Shown: positions 1 to 8,185, counted from the stretch's first letter. The stretch is 18,190 bases of DNA from an uncultured Sutterella sp. (GCA_934249275.1 CAKQKT010000028.1:1-18190); one strand, 5' to 3'. Numbers and translations are program-made. The notes: generated by a model from the letters alone, not told the origin.

Positions 1-929
1 ACAGGGCGGAGGGTTTCCGAGAGGTTGCTGGTCACGCCGCCCACGCCGAGGCCGACCATTTCGCCCTTGTCGTTGAAGCGCGGCACGGAGCCGTGGCCGT
101 CGGTCGAAAGGGTGATGTGCGTCGGATCCACGCCGGCTGCGAGAGCTTCGACAACGGCCTGAGCCGGGTGGTCGAAGCAGCAGGAGGCGCCCGTCGTGAT
201 GTCGATCCAGCCGCCCTTGAGGGCGAACTGAACGGCGGAGTCGAAGACGTGGCGGATGCGGCCGCAGTGGGTCGGACGGATGTGCTTGATCGGGAAGCCG
301 CGGGAGACGATTTCGTCGTACATCGCGAAGGCGCCAGGGATGTTGCCCGTGTGGATGTGCAGGAAGCCGATCTTGCCGGCAAGCATGGCGCCCACGCGGA
401 TGTCGGCGAGCATGGAAAGAACCGTCTGGACGTCCGGGAAGCTGGAGCGATGGTCGCCGAGGGCGATCTTCACGCCAAGGACTTCAGGCACGAAGAAGAG
501 GTCGTTGCCGATCGTGTCGGTGAGGAGCGTCGGCGGGCAGCGGTAGTTGGACGTGTACATCCAGGCGGAAACGCCTTCGGCCTTGAGGGCGCGGACCTTG
601 GCGAGAAGGTTCGGGATGGAGCGCGTCGTGTAGTCGGTGCCGGAGACGCCGACGACGTTCGTCGTGCCGCAGGCGATGAGTTCGGAGAGCACGAGCTCGG
701 GCGTGCGCGTGGCCGGACCGCCTTCACCGCCGCCGCCCGTGACGTGGATGTGCTGGTCGAAGAAGCCCGGGGTCATGATCATGCCCTTGGCGTCAATCGT
801 CTGCAGATCGGGAAGGTTGGGAGCGAGGTCCTTGCCGACGGCGAGGATGCGTTCATTGGCCATGAGCACGTCGACGACGCCGAGGTCCTTCGGGGCGAAG
901 ACGCGTGCGTTCTTGATAAGAATAGCCAT
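1..929 (-). CDS. iadA: Beta-aspartyl (isoaspartyl) dipeptidase, 3' end cut by window edge
   Basis: Metal-dependent amidohydrolase (peptidase family M38) that hydrolyses isoaspartyl dipeptides arising from damaged or degraded proteins; expected to be cytoplasmic. About 309 codons are present of a family length near 390, so the C-terminus lies outside the window. Visible metal-site motifs fit the binuclear zinc enzyme: QHIH (His60, His62), the GVK lysine expected to be carboxylated (Lys154), a His in HTGN (about 193), PTH (His221) and the STDGHG aspartate (Asp277). The N-terminal pattern of a small beta domain followed by GFFDQH matches E. coli IadA closely. The ATG has a good ribosome site (AAGGAGA, about 7 nt upstream). 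It follows dcuC by 35 bp and is probably cotranscribed with it, suggesting uptake or exchange coupled to dipeptide breakdown. Confidence 0.93.
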   Translation of the reverse strand, partial: MAILIKNARVFAPKDLGVVDVLMANERILAVGKDLAPNLPDLQTIDAKGMIMTPGFFDQHIHVTGGGGEGGPATRTPELVLSELIACGTTNVVGVSGTDYTTRSIPNLLAKVRALKAEGVSAWMYTSNYRCPPTLLTDTIGNDLFFVPEVLGVKIALGDHRSSFPDVQTVLSMLADIRVGAMLAGKIGFLHIHTGNIPGAFAMYDEIVSRGFPIKHIRPTHCGRIRHVFDSAVQFALKGGWIDITTGASCCFDHPAQAVVEALAAGVDPTHITLSTDGHGSVPRFNDKGEMVGLGVGGVTSNLSETLRP

Positions 930-964
930 AACAGTTCTCCTTTAGCGAATGCTTTGTCCGGTGG

Positions 965-2347
965 TTAGAGGAAGACAGCGGAGGCGGCAACGTTGACGAT
1001 CAGCGCGAGAAGCATGACCGGGATCGTGCGCCTGATGATTTCAAATGGCGTAAGGCCAGCAATGCCGGCAACGGCGATGATTACGCCGGCGATCGGGCAC
1101 ATCGTGCGGGCAATGCTGGCAGAGAGCTGGACCGGAACGACGAGCACGGCGGTGTTGATGCCCACGCTTGCGGCGGCTTCGGGAAGCAGCGGCGAGAAGG
1201 CGAAGAAGGCGGCGTTGCCGGAACCCGTCACGATCGTGGCGACGACCATGATGGCGAGCATGACGAAGAGCATGACCCAGACGCCGGCGCTTTCCATGGA
1301 GGCGGCGGCCTGAATCATCGTCGTGATGCCGCCCATCTTGTTCATGCCGAGAGCGAAGAGCTCGGCGCAGCAGATGAGGGCCACGGTGGACGTGAAGACC
1401 TTGCCCATGCCTTCAAAGACGGCGCTCGTGCGCTTGCAGCATTCCTTGAAGTCGAAGTGCGTGATCAGGTCGACGAAGAAGGCGATCAGGATGGAGACCA
1501 GAATGCCGGTCTGCAGGTTGAGCTTGACGCCGTTGTAGACCATCGGAGAGAAGATGATGAGCAGAACGAGCGGAAGCATCGGCAGAAGCGCATAGTGCAC
1601 GGGGCCGGCGCCTTCGAAGGCCTTGTCGAGATCCTTCTGATCGGTCTTGGCCGGGGTGCCGCTTTCGGCGCCCTTGGCGGCATCGCGCTGGTCGAACCAG
1701 CGCTGGACGAAGAAGTGGCCGACGGCAACCGTTGCGATTACGCAGATGGCGACCGGAATCTGGCTCTGAACGAAGTACGTGACGACGTCGGTCGACATCA
1801 GGTCGGCGGCGCGCATGGCGTTCGAGGAGGACGGACCGAGGTCAAGACAGCAGGTCGAGCCGATCACGGCGGCAGCGGCGCCGCGGGAGACGCCGAGCGC
1901 GATGAGCAGCGGATAGACGCTGGCCATCAGGAGAAGGCCGAGACCGACGGCGGAGTTGATGAAGAGAGCCATGAACTGGCCGACCACGTAGGTGATGGCG
2001 AGCAGCACGTACGGGGAGCGGATTGCAGAAAGCGGCTTGACGCAGAGCTTCACGAGAGCTTTGGAGGCGCCGATGCGGTCCATGTAGAAGGAGAAGCCCG
2101 CAATGAGCATGATGTTGAGGCCGAGGCCGGGCAGGCGGCCCTTCATCTGGTTCGTGAAGGCCTGAACGAAGTCGAAGCCCACGAAGTTCGTGCTCTTCTT
2201 TGCGTCAAGCGGATCGACGCCGAGAAGCCACGCGCACACGAGCAGGAACAGGCCTGCGAGCAGAAGAACAATGGGTGGATAGTAGTTTTTGAGAACGCAG
2301 TATGCAACGACGGCAATGACTGCGACTGTAATGAGGATGCCGAGCAT
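965..2347 (-). CDS. dcuC: DcuC-family anaerobic C4-dicarboxylate transporter
   Basis: Polytopic inner-membrane carrier of the DcuC family, which in E. coli moves succinate, fumarate and related C4-dicarboxylates during anaerobic growth. The protein is 460 residues, against 461 in E. coli. Hydrophobic segments run nearly end to end, broken by a charged, Lys/Asp-rich cytoplasmic-type loop at about residues 217-247. Family-typical stretches include GVSRGAAAA (about 152-160), TGSGNA (374-379) and a C-terminal SPF/TPFE-like segment. The ATG is preceded by GGAG at a longish spacing of about 10 nt. It is first gene of a probable dcuC-iadA unit. Because the partner gene is a dipeptidase, the physiological substrate could be aspartate or a related dicarboxylate rather than succinate; that is inference. 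Confidence 0.9.
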   Translation of the reverse strand: MLGILITVAVIAVVAYCVLKNYYPPIVLLLAGLFLLVCAWLLGVDPLDAKKSTNFVGFDFVQAFTNQMKGRLPGLGLNIMLIAGFSFYMDRIGASKALVKLCVKPLSAIRSPYVLLAITYVVGQFMALFINSAVGLGLLLMASVYPLLIALGVSRGAAAAVIGSTCCLDLGPSSSNAMRAADLMSTDVVTYFVQSQIPVAICVIATVAVGHFFVQRWFDQRDAAKGAESGTPAKTDQKDLDKAFEGAGPVHYALLPMLPLVLLIIFSPMVYNGVKLNLQTGILVSILIAFFVDLITHFDFKECCKRTSAVFEGMGKVFTSTVALICCAELFALGMNKMGGITTMIQAAASMESAGVWVMLFVMLAIMVVATIVTGSGNAAFFAFSPLLPEAAASVGINTAVLVVPVQLSASIARTMCPIAGVIIAVAGIAGLTPFEIIRRTIPVMLLALIVNVAASAVFL

Positions 2348-2664
2348 ATGAATCGGTCTCCGGATCGGTTGTTAAAGTAGTTGGAGTTGTTTTGATCCTG
2401 CCGGCTCGGGTTCGAATGTGGCGAATCCCTGCGGGAATGCATGCCGGCAGCATTGTGCGGAACGATCACTCGAATCGAATAAGATATCGCCTGTCATTCC
2501 TAGGTTTCATTCTCCCGGAGCCTTTTGTGGGCGGGAGGATTCAAACTGCCGAGCATGGTAGCAGGTAGGTCGCGTTTCCAACAGGGGAGGGTATGGAAAA
2601 TGCTTAGGCGGGCAAGAAGCTGCGTTTTCCCTCCATGACGATCGCAGAGCTTTGGAACGACGCG
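2348..2664. other. Noncoding stretch in front of dcuC
   Basis: About 317 bp between the dcuC start and the metQ terminator. No convincing gene was found on either strand; short open frames here lack ribosome sites and recognisable products. It should hold the dcuC promoter and a long leader, but no clear -35/-10 pair or FNR-type palindrome could be identified. It contains one inverted repeat, CTCCCG at 2512-2517 against CGGGAG at 2532-2537, not followed by a T-run on either strand. No known riboswitch core was recognised. Confidence 0.55.
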
Positions 2665-2691
2665 AAAAAGGCAGCCCTGCGGGCTGCCTTT
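2665..2691 (-). terminator. Intrinsic terminator after metQ
   Basis: A perfect 11-bp inverted repeat, AAAGGCAGCCC (2667-2677) with GGGCTGCCTTT (2681-2691), and a 3-nt loop. Read on the minus strand it runs into a T-tract (complement of the A-run 2665-2669), 50 bp past the metQ stop. It separates metQ from the dcuC-iadA unit. Confidence 0.9.
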
Positions 2692-2740
2692 GGGTAAACG
2701 AAATGCTTATGCTTGCGTTGTTTTCTGGCTGCGCTTGCTG

Positions 2741-3559
2741 TTACCAGCTCGTCTTGATCGTTCCGTTGAAGGTCTTTTCGACGAAGGCCTTGACTTCGGG
2801 CGAGCGATAGTACTTGACGAAGTCCTGAACGCGCTTGTCGTTCTTGCGGTCCTGATGTGCGGCAATGATGATGAGGGCGAACGGAGCATCAAGAGATTCG
2901 AAGTAGAAGCCCTGCTTCTGCGGGGAAAGACCGGCGCTGATGACGTAGTTCATAGGAATAACGGCGACGAGCGCGTCGTCAAGGCTTCGCGGCAGCTGTG
3001 CGGCTTCAAGCTCCTTGATCTGAAGCTTTTTCTTGTTCTCGACGATGTCGGCGAGAGTGGCTTCGCTGCCCATGCCTTCGGGAAGCTTGATCAGGCCGGC
3101 AGCCTGCAGGAGGAGAAGGCCGCGGCCGCAGTTCGTCGGATCGTTCGGAACGGAGATCACGTCGCCTTCGGGAATCGCATCAACGGACTTCACCTTGTTG
3201 GAGTAGAAGCCCATCGGCTGAACCACGGCATTGCCCACGTTGGCGAGCTTCGTGCCCTTCTGCTTGTTGAAGTTGAGAAGGAAGGGCTCGTGCTGGTAGA
3301 CCGCGGCATCAAGCGCGCCGTCGTTGAGCGCCGTGTCGGGCGTCACATAGTCGGTGAATTCGACGACTTCGACCTTGAGGCCGTTCTTTCCCGCCACTTT
3401 GGCGGCTTCAGTGACGATGGCGGCGTGCGGGCCGGCGGTTACGCCGACGCGAAACGGCTTGTCTGCAGCTTCCTTTTTGTCGCCGCAGCCCGTGAGAAGG
3501 CCGAGGGCGCCGAGTGCGGAGACGGCGGCAAGAGACTTGATGAACGTGCGCTTTTGCAT
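2741..3559 (-). CDS. metQ: MetQ/NlpA-family substrate-binding lipoprotein
   Basis: Periplasm-facing, lipid-anchored binding protein of the NlpA family, which delivers D/L-methionine (or related compounds) to a MetNI importer. The protein is 272 residues: a lipoprotein signal peptide with a basic start and hydrophobic core ending in the lipobox LLTGC (acylated Cys25), then the binding fold with the family-typical segments YQHEPFL and PNDPTNCGRGLLLL. The chosen ATG has AAGGAG 6 nt upstream; an in-frame ATG 14 codons earlier would add a non-signal stretch and lacks this site. No metN or metI lies next to it: it is flanked by terminators on both sides and looks monocistronic. Methionine specificity is inferred from family membership, since NlpA-type proteins can have other ligands. 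Confidence 0.85.
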   Translation of the reverse strand: MQKRTFIKSLAAVSALGALGLLTGCGDKKEAADKPFRVGVTAGPHAAIVTEAAKVAGKNGLKVEVVEFTDYVTPDTALNDGALDAAVYQHEPFLLNFNKQKGTKLANVGNAVVQPMGFYSNKVKSVDAIPEGDVISVPNDPTNCGRGLLLLQAAGLIKLPEGMGSEATLADIVENKKKLQIKELEAAQLPRSLDDALVAVIPMNYVISAGLSPQKQGFYFESLDAPFALIIIAAHQDRKNDKRVQDFVKYYRSPEVKAFVEKTFNGTIKTSW

Positions 3560-3759
3560 GGTGAACTCCTTGGAGGCGGCCTGTTGGTGTTGGGAAATCA
3601 AAAGTATCTGCGGCCGTCCGATGGAGTTATTCTGCGAGTTTTTTCGATTGTCGGGAAAGGTAATACCTCAAGCCTTATTGATTAAAAATGCCTGCTAAGT
3701 AATGAACTTTAGGGAAATGTGCCTAGTCGTGCCTGTGACAATGCATGAAGCGCGGACGC

Positions 3760-3795
3760 AAAAAGGCCCGGAAGCCTTTTTGCGACGTCCGGGCC
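3760..3795 (-). terminator. Intrinsic terminator after the ornithine decarboxylase gene
   Basis: On the minus strand, GGCCCGGA pairs with TCCGGGCC (3788-3795 with 3765-3772) and is followed at once by TTTTT (complement of 3760-3764). The 15-nt loop holds AAAAAGGC, which can pair with the downstream GCCTTTTT in an alternative perfect 11-bp stem (3757-3767 with 3774-3784), so two mutually exclusive hairpins are possible. It lies about 30 bp past the decarboxylase stop. Confidence 0.85.
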
Positions 3796-3826
3796 GGAGA
3801 ATTGGGCTGGAATTGTCCGCAGGCAA

Positions 3827-6019
3827 TCAGCGGGCGGAGATCCCGAGTTCAGCCTCGCGTTCGCGGGTGAGCACGTTTGCCCAGGCGGCCTTGCGGCCGT
3901 TTTCGTCTTCTTCAATGTAGACGCCCTGAAGTTCGGGTGCAAAGCCCGGGAAGAGATTGATGCCTTCTTCGAGGGCGAGGAAGTACTGCAGCACGGAGCC
4001 GCCCCAGACTTCACCGGGCACCAGGCAGAGAACGCCCGGCGGGTAGGGAAGCGCGCCTTCGACGCCCACGCGGCCTTCTGCTTCGCTCAGCCTCACGAGT
4101 TCGACGTTGTTGCGGATGAACTCGTAGTTGGCGTCCTGCGCGTTGAGAACGCGCTTGGGGAAATGTTCCTTTCTGAACATGGCCTTCTGCAGTCCCTTGA
4201 TGTCGTGGGACTTGTAGAAGTCGTGCATTTCCTGACAGAGCTGACGGATCGTATAGTCCTTGTAGCGGTCTTTGTAAGCCATGTACAGGTCGGGCAGCAC
4301 TTCGGAGAGCGGTGCGTCGTTGTCGATGAAGTTCTCGAAGCGGGCGATCTGCGTGATGAGGTGCGCCATCTTGGCATGGTCCTCGGCCGGCGTCATCAGG
4401 AAGAGAATCGAGTTGAGGTCGCTCTTTTCGGGGACGACGCCGTTCTCGCGCAGGAAGCTGGCAAGAACGGAGGCGGGAATGCCGAAGTCGGAGTATTCGC
4501 CCGTCATGGCATTGATGCCCGGCGTGGTCAGCAGGAACTTGCAGGGGTCGACGAAGTACTGCTGCGGCGCGTAGCCTTCGAAGTGGTGCCACTTGTCCTT
4601 GGGATTGAAGGCGAAGAATCGCAGGTCGGTCGCAATTTGTTCCGTCGGATAGCTGTCCCAGGCCTTTCCGTCGACCGTAGGCGGAATGAAGGGCTTGATG
4701 TAGTGGCAGCAGGAGAGCATTTCCTTGCGGGCATCGATCGCGACGCGGACGCAGTCGGCCCAGAGGCGGCGGCCGGATTCGCCTTCGTGCATCTTGGCGT
4801 TGACGTCAAGGGCGGCAAAGAGCGGATAGAAGGGCGAGGTGGACGCGTGCATCATGAAGGCGTTGTTCAGGCGCTTGTGGGTGCAGTAGCGCGGCTGGCC
4901 CTTGATGTGACGGTCCTTCTTGTGGATCTGGGAGGTCTGCGAGAAGCCGGCCTGCTGCTTGTGCACGGACTGCGTCACGAAGATGCCCGGATCTTCGGGA
5001 CCGAGGTCGAGAAGAAGCGGCGAGCAGTCCTTCATCATCGGAATGAACTGTTCGTAGCCGACCCAGGCGGAGTCGAAGAGAATGTAGTCGCAGAGACGGC
5101 CGATGCGGTCGACCACCTGGCGGGCGTTGTAGATCGTGCCGTCGTAGGTGCCGAGCTGAATGACGGCGAGGCGGAACGGGCGCTTGGCGTCGGCACGTTC
5201 GGGGGCGACTTCACGGATGAGCTCGCGCAGGTACTTTTCGTCGAAGCAGTGGTCGTCGATGCCGCCGATGAAGCCGTAGCTGTTGCGGGCGGTCTCAAGA
5301 TAGATCGGCGTCGCGCCGGCCTGAATGAGCGCGCCGTGATGGTTCGACTTGTGGTTGTTGCGGTCGAAGAGAACCAGATCGCCCGGAGTAAGCAGGGCGT
5401 TGAGAACGACCTTGTTCGAGGCGGAGGTGCCGTTCAGAACGAAGTACGTCTTGTCGGCGTTGTAGACCTTGGCGGCTTCCATCTGAGCGGCGCGGGGAAC
5501 GCCTTCGTGAATGAGAAGGTCGCCCATTGCCACGTCGGCATTGCAGAGGTCGGAACGGAAGACGTTTTCGCCGAAGAAGTCTGCAAACTGGCGGCCGGCC
5601 GGATGGCGGCGGAAGAAGGCGCCGCCCTGATGGCCCGGGCAGTCAAAGTGAACGTTGCCGTTGCGAACGTAGGATTCAAGCTTGCCGAAGAAGGGAGGAA
5701 GAATCTGATCCTCATACTTCTGGGCGGCGGCATCGATCAGGCGGCCGTAGAGACCGACGTTGTCGGGCTGGGAGTTGATGACGGAAACGACCTTGCCGAA
5801 GAGTTCCGGCGGAAGCTTCGCGCCGTTGTTGAGCAGAATGACGGGAATGCCGAACGCCGTCGCTTCGACGCGTTCAAGCTGGCCCGAGAGCGCTTCGTCG
5901 GCAGTCATCACGACGGCCGAGACGCTGGTGAGGTCGGCCTTGTTGAGGTCGACGACGACGCGTTTGGACTTGAAGGCGTGCAGCGTGGCTGGCGTCGCTG
6001 CAATGTTGTATCTGCGCAT
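3827..6019 (-). CDS. speF: PLP-dependent ornithine decarboxylase (SpeF/SpeC type)
   Basis: Cytoplasmic fold-type I decarboxylase converting ornithine to putrescine and CO2. The protein is 730 residues, against about 732 for E. coli SpeF and 711 for SpeC. An N-terminal wing domain (about 1-105) is followed by the PLP domain, with CPGHQGG (127-133), an LFDSAWVGYEQF segment whose Asp316 should contact the PLP ring nitrogen, and SVHKQQAG with the Schiff-base Lys354. The C-terminal region keeps the PPGVLCLVPGE and GVYIEE stretches typical of ornithine rather than lysine or arginine enzymes. The ATG has GGGAG about 6 nt upstream. No potE antiporter is adjacent, so biosynthetic (SpeC) and inducible (SpeF) roles cannot be separated by context; the symbol rests on overall resemblance to SpeF. 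It is probably monocistronic, with terminators on both sides. Confidence 0.93.
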   Translation of the reverse strand: MRRYNIAATPATLHAFKSKRVVVDLNKADLTSVSAVVMTADEALSGQLERVEATAFGIPVILLNNGAKLPPELFGKVVSVINSQPDNVGLYGRLIDAAAQKYEDQILPPFFGKLESYVRNGNVHFDCPGHQGGAFFRRHPAGRQFADFFGENVFRSDLCNADVAMGDLLIHEGVPRAAQMEAAKVYNADKTYFVLNGTSASNKVVLNALLTPGDLVLFDRNNHKSNHHGALIQAGATPIYLETARNSYGFIGGIDDHCFDEKYLRELIREVAPERADAKRPFRLAVIQLGTYDGTIYNARQVVDRIGRLCDYILFDSAWVGYEQFIPMMKDCSPLLLDLGPEDPGIFVTQSVHKQQAGFSQTSQIHKKDRHIKGQPRYCTHKRLNNAFMMHASTSPFYPLFAALDVNAKMHEGESGRRLWADCVRVAIDARKEMLSCCHYIKPFIPPTVDGKAWDSYPTEQIATDLRFFAFNPKDKWHHFEGYAPQQYFVDPCKFLLTTPGINAMTGEYSDFGIPASVLASFLRENGVVPEKSDLNSILFLMTPAEDHAKMAHLITQIARFENFIDNDAPLSEVLPDLYMAYKDRYKDYTIRQLCQEMHDFYKSHDIKGLQKAMFRKEHFPKRVLNAQDANYEFIRNNVELVRLSEAEGRVGVEGALPYPPGVLCLVPGEVWGGSVLQYFLALEEGINLFPGFAPELQGVYIEEDENGRKAAWANVLTREREAELGISAR

Positions 6020-6029
6020 GTGAAACTCC

Positions 6030-6107
6030 CTACTTGCGGAAAGGGCGGTTACGGGAAGAAAAGCTAGGAAATGATGCGGCGCTAAAGGGGCTGCCGGGGC
6101 TTTTCAT
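6030..6107 (-). CDS. Possible 25-codon leader ORF before ornithine decarboxylase (doubtful)
   Basis: An ATG-to-TAG frame of 25 residues, rich in Ser and Pro, ending SSRNRPFRK; its stop is 10 nt before the decarboxylase ATG and abuts that gene's ribosome site. Enterobacterial speF is controlled by a short arrest peptide (SpeFL), which makes the position suggestive. Against it: there is no ribosome site, no clear likeness to SpeFL, and an open frame of this length is expected by chance. Treat it as a candidate only. Confidence 0.2.
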   Translation of the reverse strand: MKSPGSPFSAASFPSFSSRNRPFRK

Positions 6108-6116
6108 TTTGCGTGA

Positions 6117-6122
6117 ATCATA
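6117..6122 (-). promoter_or_regulatory. Candidate -10 element for the ornithine decarboxylase gene
   Basis: TATGAT on the minus strand, about 100 bp before the decarboxylase ATG in the only relatively AT-rich part of the gap. No good -35 hexamer lies 16-18 nt upstream, so support is weak. Confidence 0.3.
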
Positions 6123-6194
6123 TCAGAACGAGGCTTACGTCCGTTGGTTTTCGGAGGCGGGAAGGCTCGAGGAGGCGGGGCCGCTGAGGCATGG

Positions 6195-6223
6195 AAAAGG
6201 CCGTCCGGATGTCCGGGCGGCCT
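6195..6223 (-). terminator. Intrinsic terminator after yheS
   Basis: A GC-rich hairpin on the minus strand: AGGCCG, one C/A mismatch, then CCGGA pairing back across a tiny loop (6198-6209 with 6212-6223), followed by TTTT (complement of 6195-6198). It lies 25 bp past the yheS stop and should end the prmB-yheS transcript. Confidence 0.85.
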
Positions 6224-6247
6224 CGGGTGACGGGATGCCGGTCTGAA

Positions 6248-8176
6248 TTAAGCGACGGCTTCGATTTCTTCCGAGAGTTCGAGCCAGCGCATTTCGAGTT
6301 CTTCGACGACGGGCTTGAGTTCGCCGTGCTCGCGAAGCACTCGTGCGACCTCGTCAGGGTCGGTGGAGGTGTAGAAGTCCCCGTCGGCAAGACGGTCGGA
6401 GAGCTTTTTCAGCTCTTCGTTCTTCTGAGCAAGCTCCTTCTCGACTTTGGCGAGCTCCTTCTGCAGGGGCTTGCGCAAGGCCGCAATGCGCTGGCGCTCC
6501 TGAGCTTCGGCGCGGCGGGCCTCCTTGCGGTTCTGAGAGGGTTCGCGGTCGCCGGACTCAAGTCTTTCAGCCTGATTGGCAGCCTTTTCGGCCGCAACCG
6601 TCGTGCGGCGGTGTTCCAGAACGAGCTGAGCGTAGTCGTCCAGGTCGCCGTCATAGGGCTGGACGACGCCGTCGTGCACGAGAATGAGGCGCTCGGTGGT
6701 GGCGCGAAGCAGATGACGGTCATGCGAGACGATCAGCACGGCGCCTTCGTAAGTGGAGAGCGCCATGGTGAGCGCTTCGCGCGTTTCCATGTCAAGGTGG
6801 TTCGTCGGTTCGTCGAGCACCAGCAGGTTTGGCTTCTTCCAGGCGAGAAGGGCGAGTGCGAGGCGGGCCTTTTCGCCGCCGGACATCGGGCCCACGGGAG
6901 CGGACGCAAAATCGCCCGAGAAGCGGTAGATGCCGAGATAGTCGCGCAGATCCTGCTCGCGCTCGTCCGGCGCCATGCGGCGCATGTGCTCGAGCGGGCT
7001 TTCGTCCGGACGCAGCTGATCGAGCTGATGCTGCGCGAAGTAGCCGATTTCAAGGCCCTGGCCGCGGCGAAGCTCGCCGGCCATCGGAGTCAGGTCGCCG
7101 ACGATGCCCTTGACGAGCGTCGACTTGCCGGCGCCGTTGACGCCGAGAATGCCGATGCGTTCGCCTGAGCGGATCGAAAGCGTGACGCGGTCGATCACGA
7201 CGCGTTCGTCGTAGCCGAGACGGAGGTTTTCCGTATCGACGAGATGTTCGGGAAGGCGCACGGGCTTGGGGAACTCGAAGCGCCATTCGCGCTTGGCTCG
7301 CACGGGCTCGACGGCCTTGAGCTTTTCGAGCATCTTGATTCGGGACTGGGCCTGACGGGCTTTCGTCGCCTTGGCGCGGAAGCGTTCGATGAAGCTTGAG
7401 AGGTGCGAAGCCTCGCGTTCGTAGGCCTTGGCGGCAGCGTCCTGAAGACGAAGCTTTTCGATGCGCTGGGATTCGAACGACGAGTAGTTTCCGGCGTAGC
7501 GGTTGACGGTGTCGTCTTCCACGGACCAGATCGTCGTGACGGCGCGGTCGAGGAACTCGCGGTCATGCGAGATGATGACGACGGTCGCTTCGACGCGGCG
7601 AAGCCAGTTTTCGAGCCAGATGAGAGAGTCGATGTCGAGGTGGTTCGTCGGTTCGTCGAGAAGAAGAAGATCGGCCGGGCACATCAGGGCGCGCGCGAGC
7701 GCAATGCGGTTGCGCCAGCCGCCCGAAAAGTCGTAGACGGGTCGGTCGACGTCGGACTGGCTGAAGCCGAGACCGGCAAGAATCGTGCGGGCTTGTGCGA
7801 CGATCGCGCCTTCGTTGAGTTCGGCAAGGTTGGCGTGAGCCTGCGCGAGGCGCATGTCGTCGCCGGACTTTTCCGCTTCGACGAGTGCAGCGCGGGCGGC
7901 GGTGAGCGGCGCATGGCCTCCGAGCACGAAGTCGACGGCCGGAATGTTGTCGGCGACGAACGTCTGCGCCACGTGCGCAATGCGGTCGTGCGGCGGGGTT
8001 TCAATGTCGCCGTCCTCGAGGGAAAGGTCGCCGAGGATGGCGGCAAAGAGCGTGGACTTGCCGCATCCGTTGGGGCCGACGAGGCCGATGCGCTCGCCGG
8101 GCGCCGCGGTGAGCGTCGCATGACGGTAGAGAACGCGGGTGCCGCGGGAGAGCGCAAGGTTGAGAAGTCGGAGCAT
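6248..8176 (-). CDS. yheS: ABC-F family ATPase, YheS type
   Basis: Soluble ATPase with two nucleotide-binding domains and no membrane segments; ABC-F proteins act at the ribosomal E site, and YheS-type members are linked to relief of stalled translation. The protein is 642 residues, against about 637 in E. coli. First domain: Walker A GPNGCGKST (Lys40), signature SGGW (151-154), Walker B LLLDEPTNHLD with Glu175. A charged inter-domain linker (about 235-300) carries the RFRAKATKARQAQSR stretch shared with YheS. Second domain: Walker A GVNGAGKST (Lys351), SGGEK (432-436), LLVLDEPTNHLD with Glu456. A charged, probably coiled C-terminal tail (about 530-642) follows. The start is 9 bp after the prmB stop with no evident ribosome site, so translational coupling is likely. 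Confidence 0.93.
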   Translation of the reverse strand: MLRLLNLALSRGTRVLYRHATLTAAPGERIGLVGPNGCGKSTLFAAILGDLSLEDGDIETPPHDRIAHVAQTFVADNIPAVDFVLGGHAPLTAARAALVEAEKSGDDMRLAQAHANLAELNEGAIVAQARTILAGLGFSQSDVDRPVYDFSGGWRNRIALARALMCPADLLLLDEPTNHLDIDSLIWLENWLRRVEATVVIISHDREFLDRAVTTIWSVEDDTVNRYAGNYSSFESQRIEKLRLQDAAAKAYEREASHLSSFIERFRAKATKARQAQSRIKMLEKLKAVEPVRAKREWRFEFPKPVRLPEHLVDTENLRLGYDERVVIDRVTLSIRSGERIGILGVNGAGKSTLVKGIVGDLTPMAGELRRGQGLEIGYFAQHQLDQLRPDESPLEHMRRMAPDEREQDLRDYLGIYRFSGDFASAPVGPMSGGEKARLALALLAWKKPNLLVLDEPTNHLDMETREALTMALSTYEGAVLIVSHDRHLLRATTERLILVHDGVVQPYDGDLDDYAQLVLEHRRTTVAAEKAANQAERLESGDREPSQNRKEARRAEAQERQRIAALRKPLQKELAKVEKELAQKNEELKKLSDRLADGDFYTSTDPDEVARVLREHGELKPVVEELEMRWLELSEEIEAVA

Positions 8177-8185
8177 GACGCGGGA

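Noticed and set aside
1457..2380. 307-codon plus-strand open frame opposite dcuC
   Set aside because: A His/Asp/Glu/Gly-rich shadow of a transporter gene with clear family motifs on the other strand.
2512..2537. Inverted repeat in the dcuC leader as a terminator
   Set aside because: A six-bp stem with a 14-nt loop and no T-run on either strand, so it is not an intrinsic terminator.
3560..3756. SAM riboswitch or methionine operator before metQ
   Set aside because: The region is relatively AT-rich and must hold the promoter, but no SAM-riboswitch core, no convincing -35/-10 pair and no palindromic operator could be identified.
4163..6067. 634-codon plus-strand open frame opposite the ornithine decarboxylase gene
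   Set aside because: It is the antisense of a strongly conserved gene, rich in Val, Gly, Glu, Ala and Arg as expected from the GC-biased third positions of the real gene. It shows no recognisable domain.
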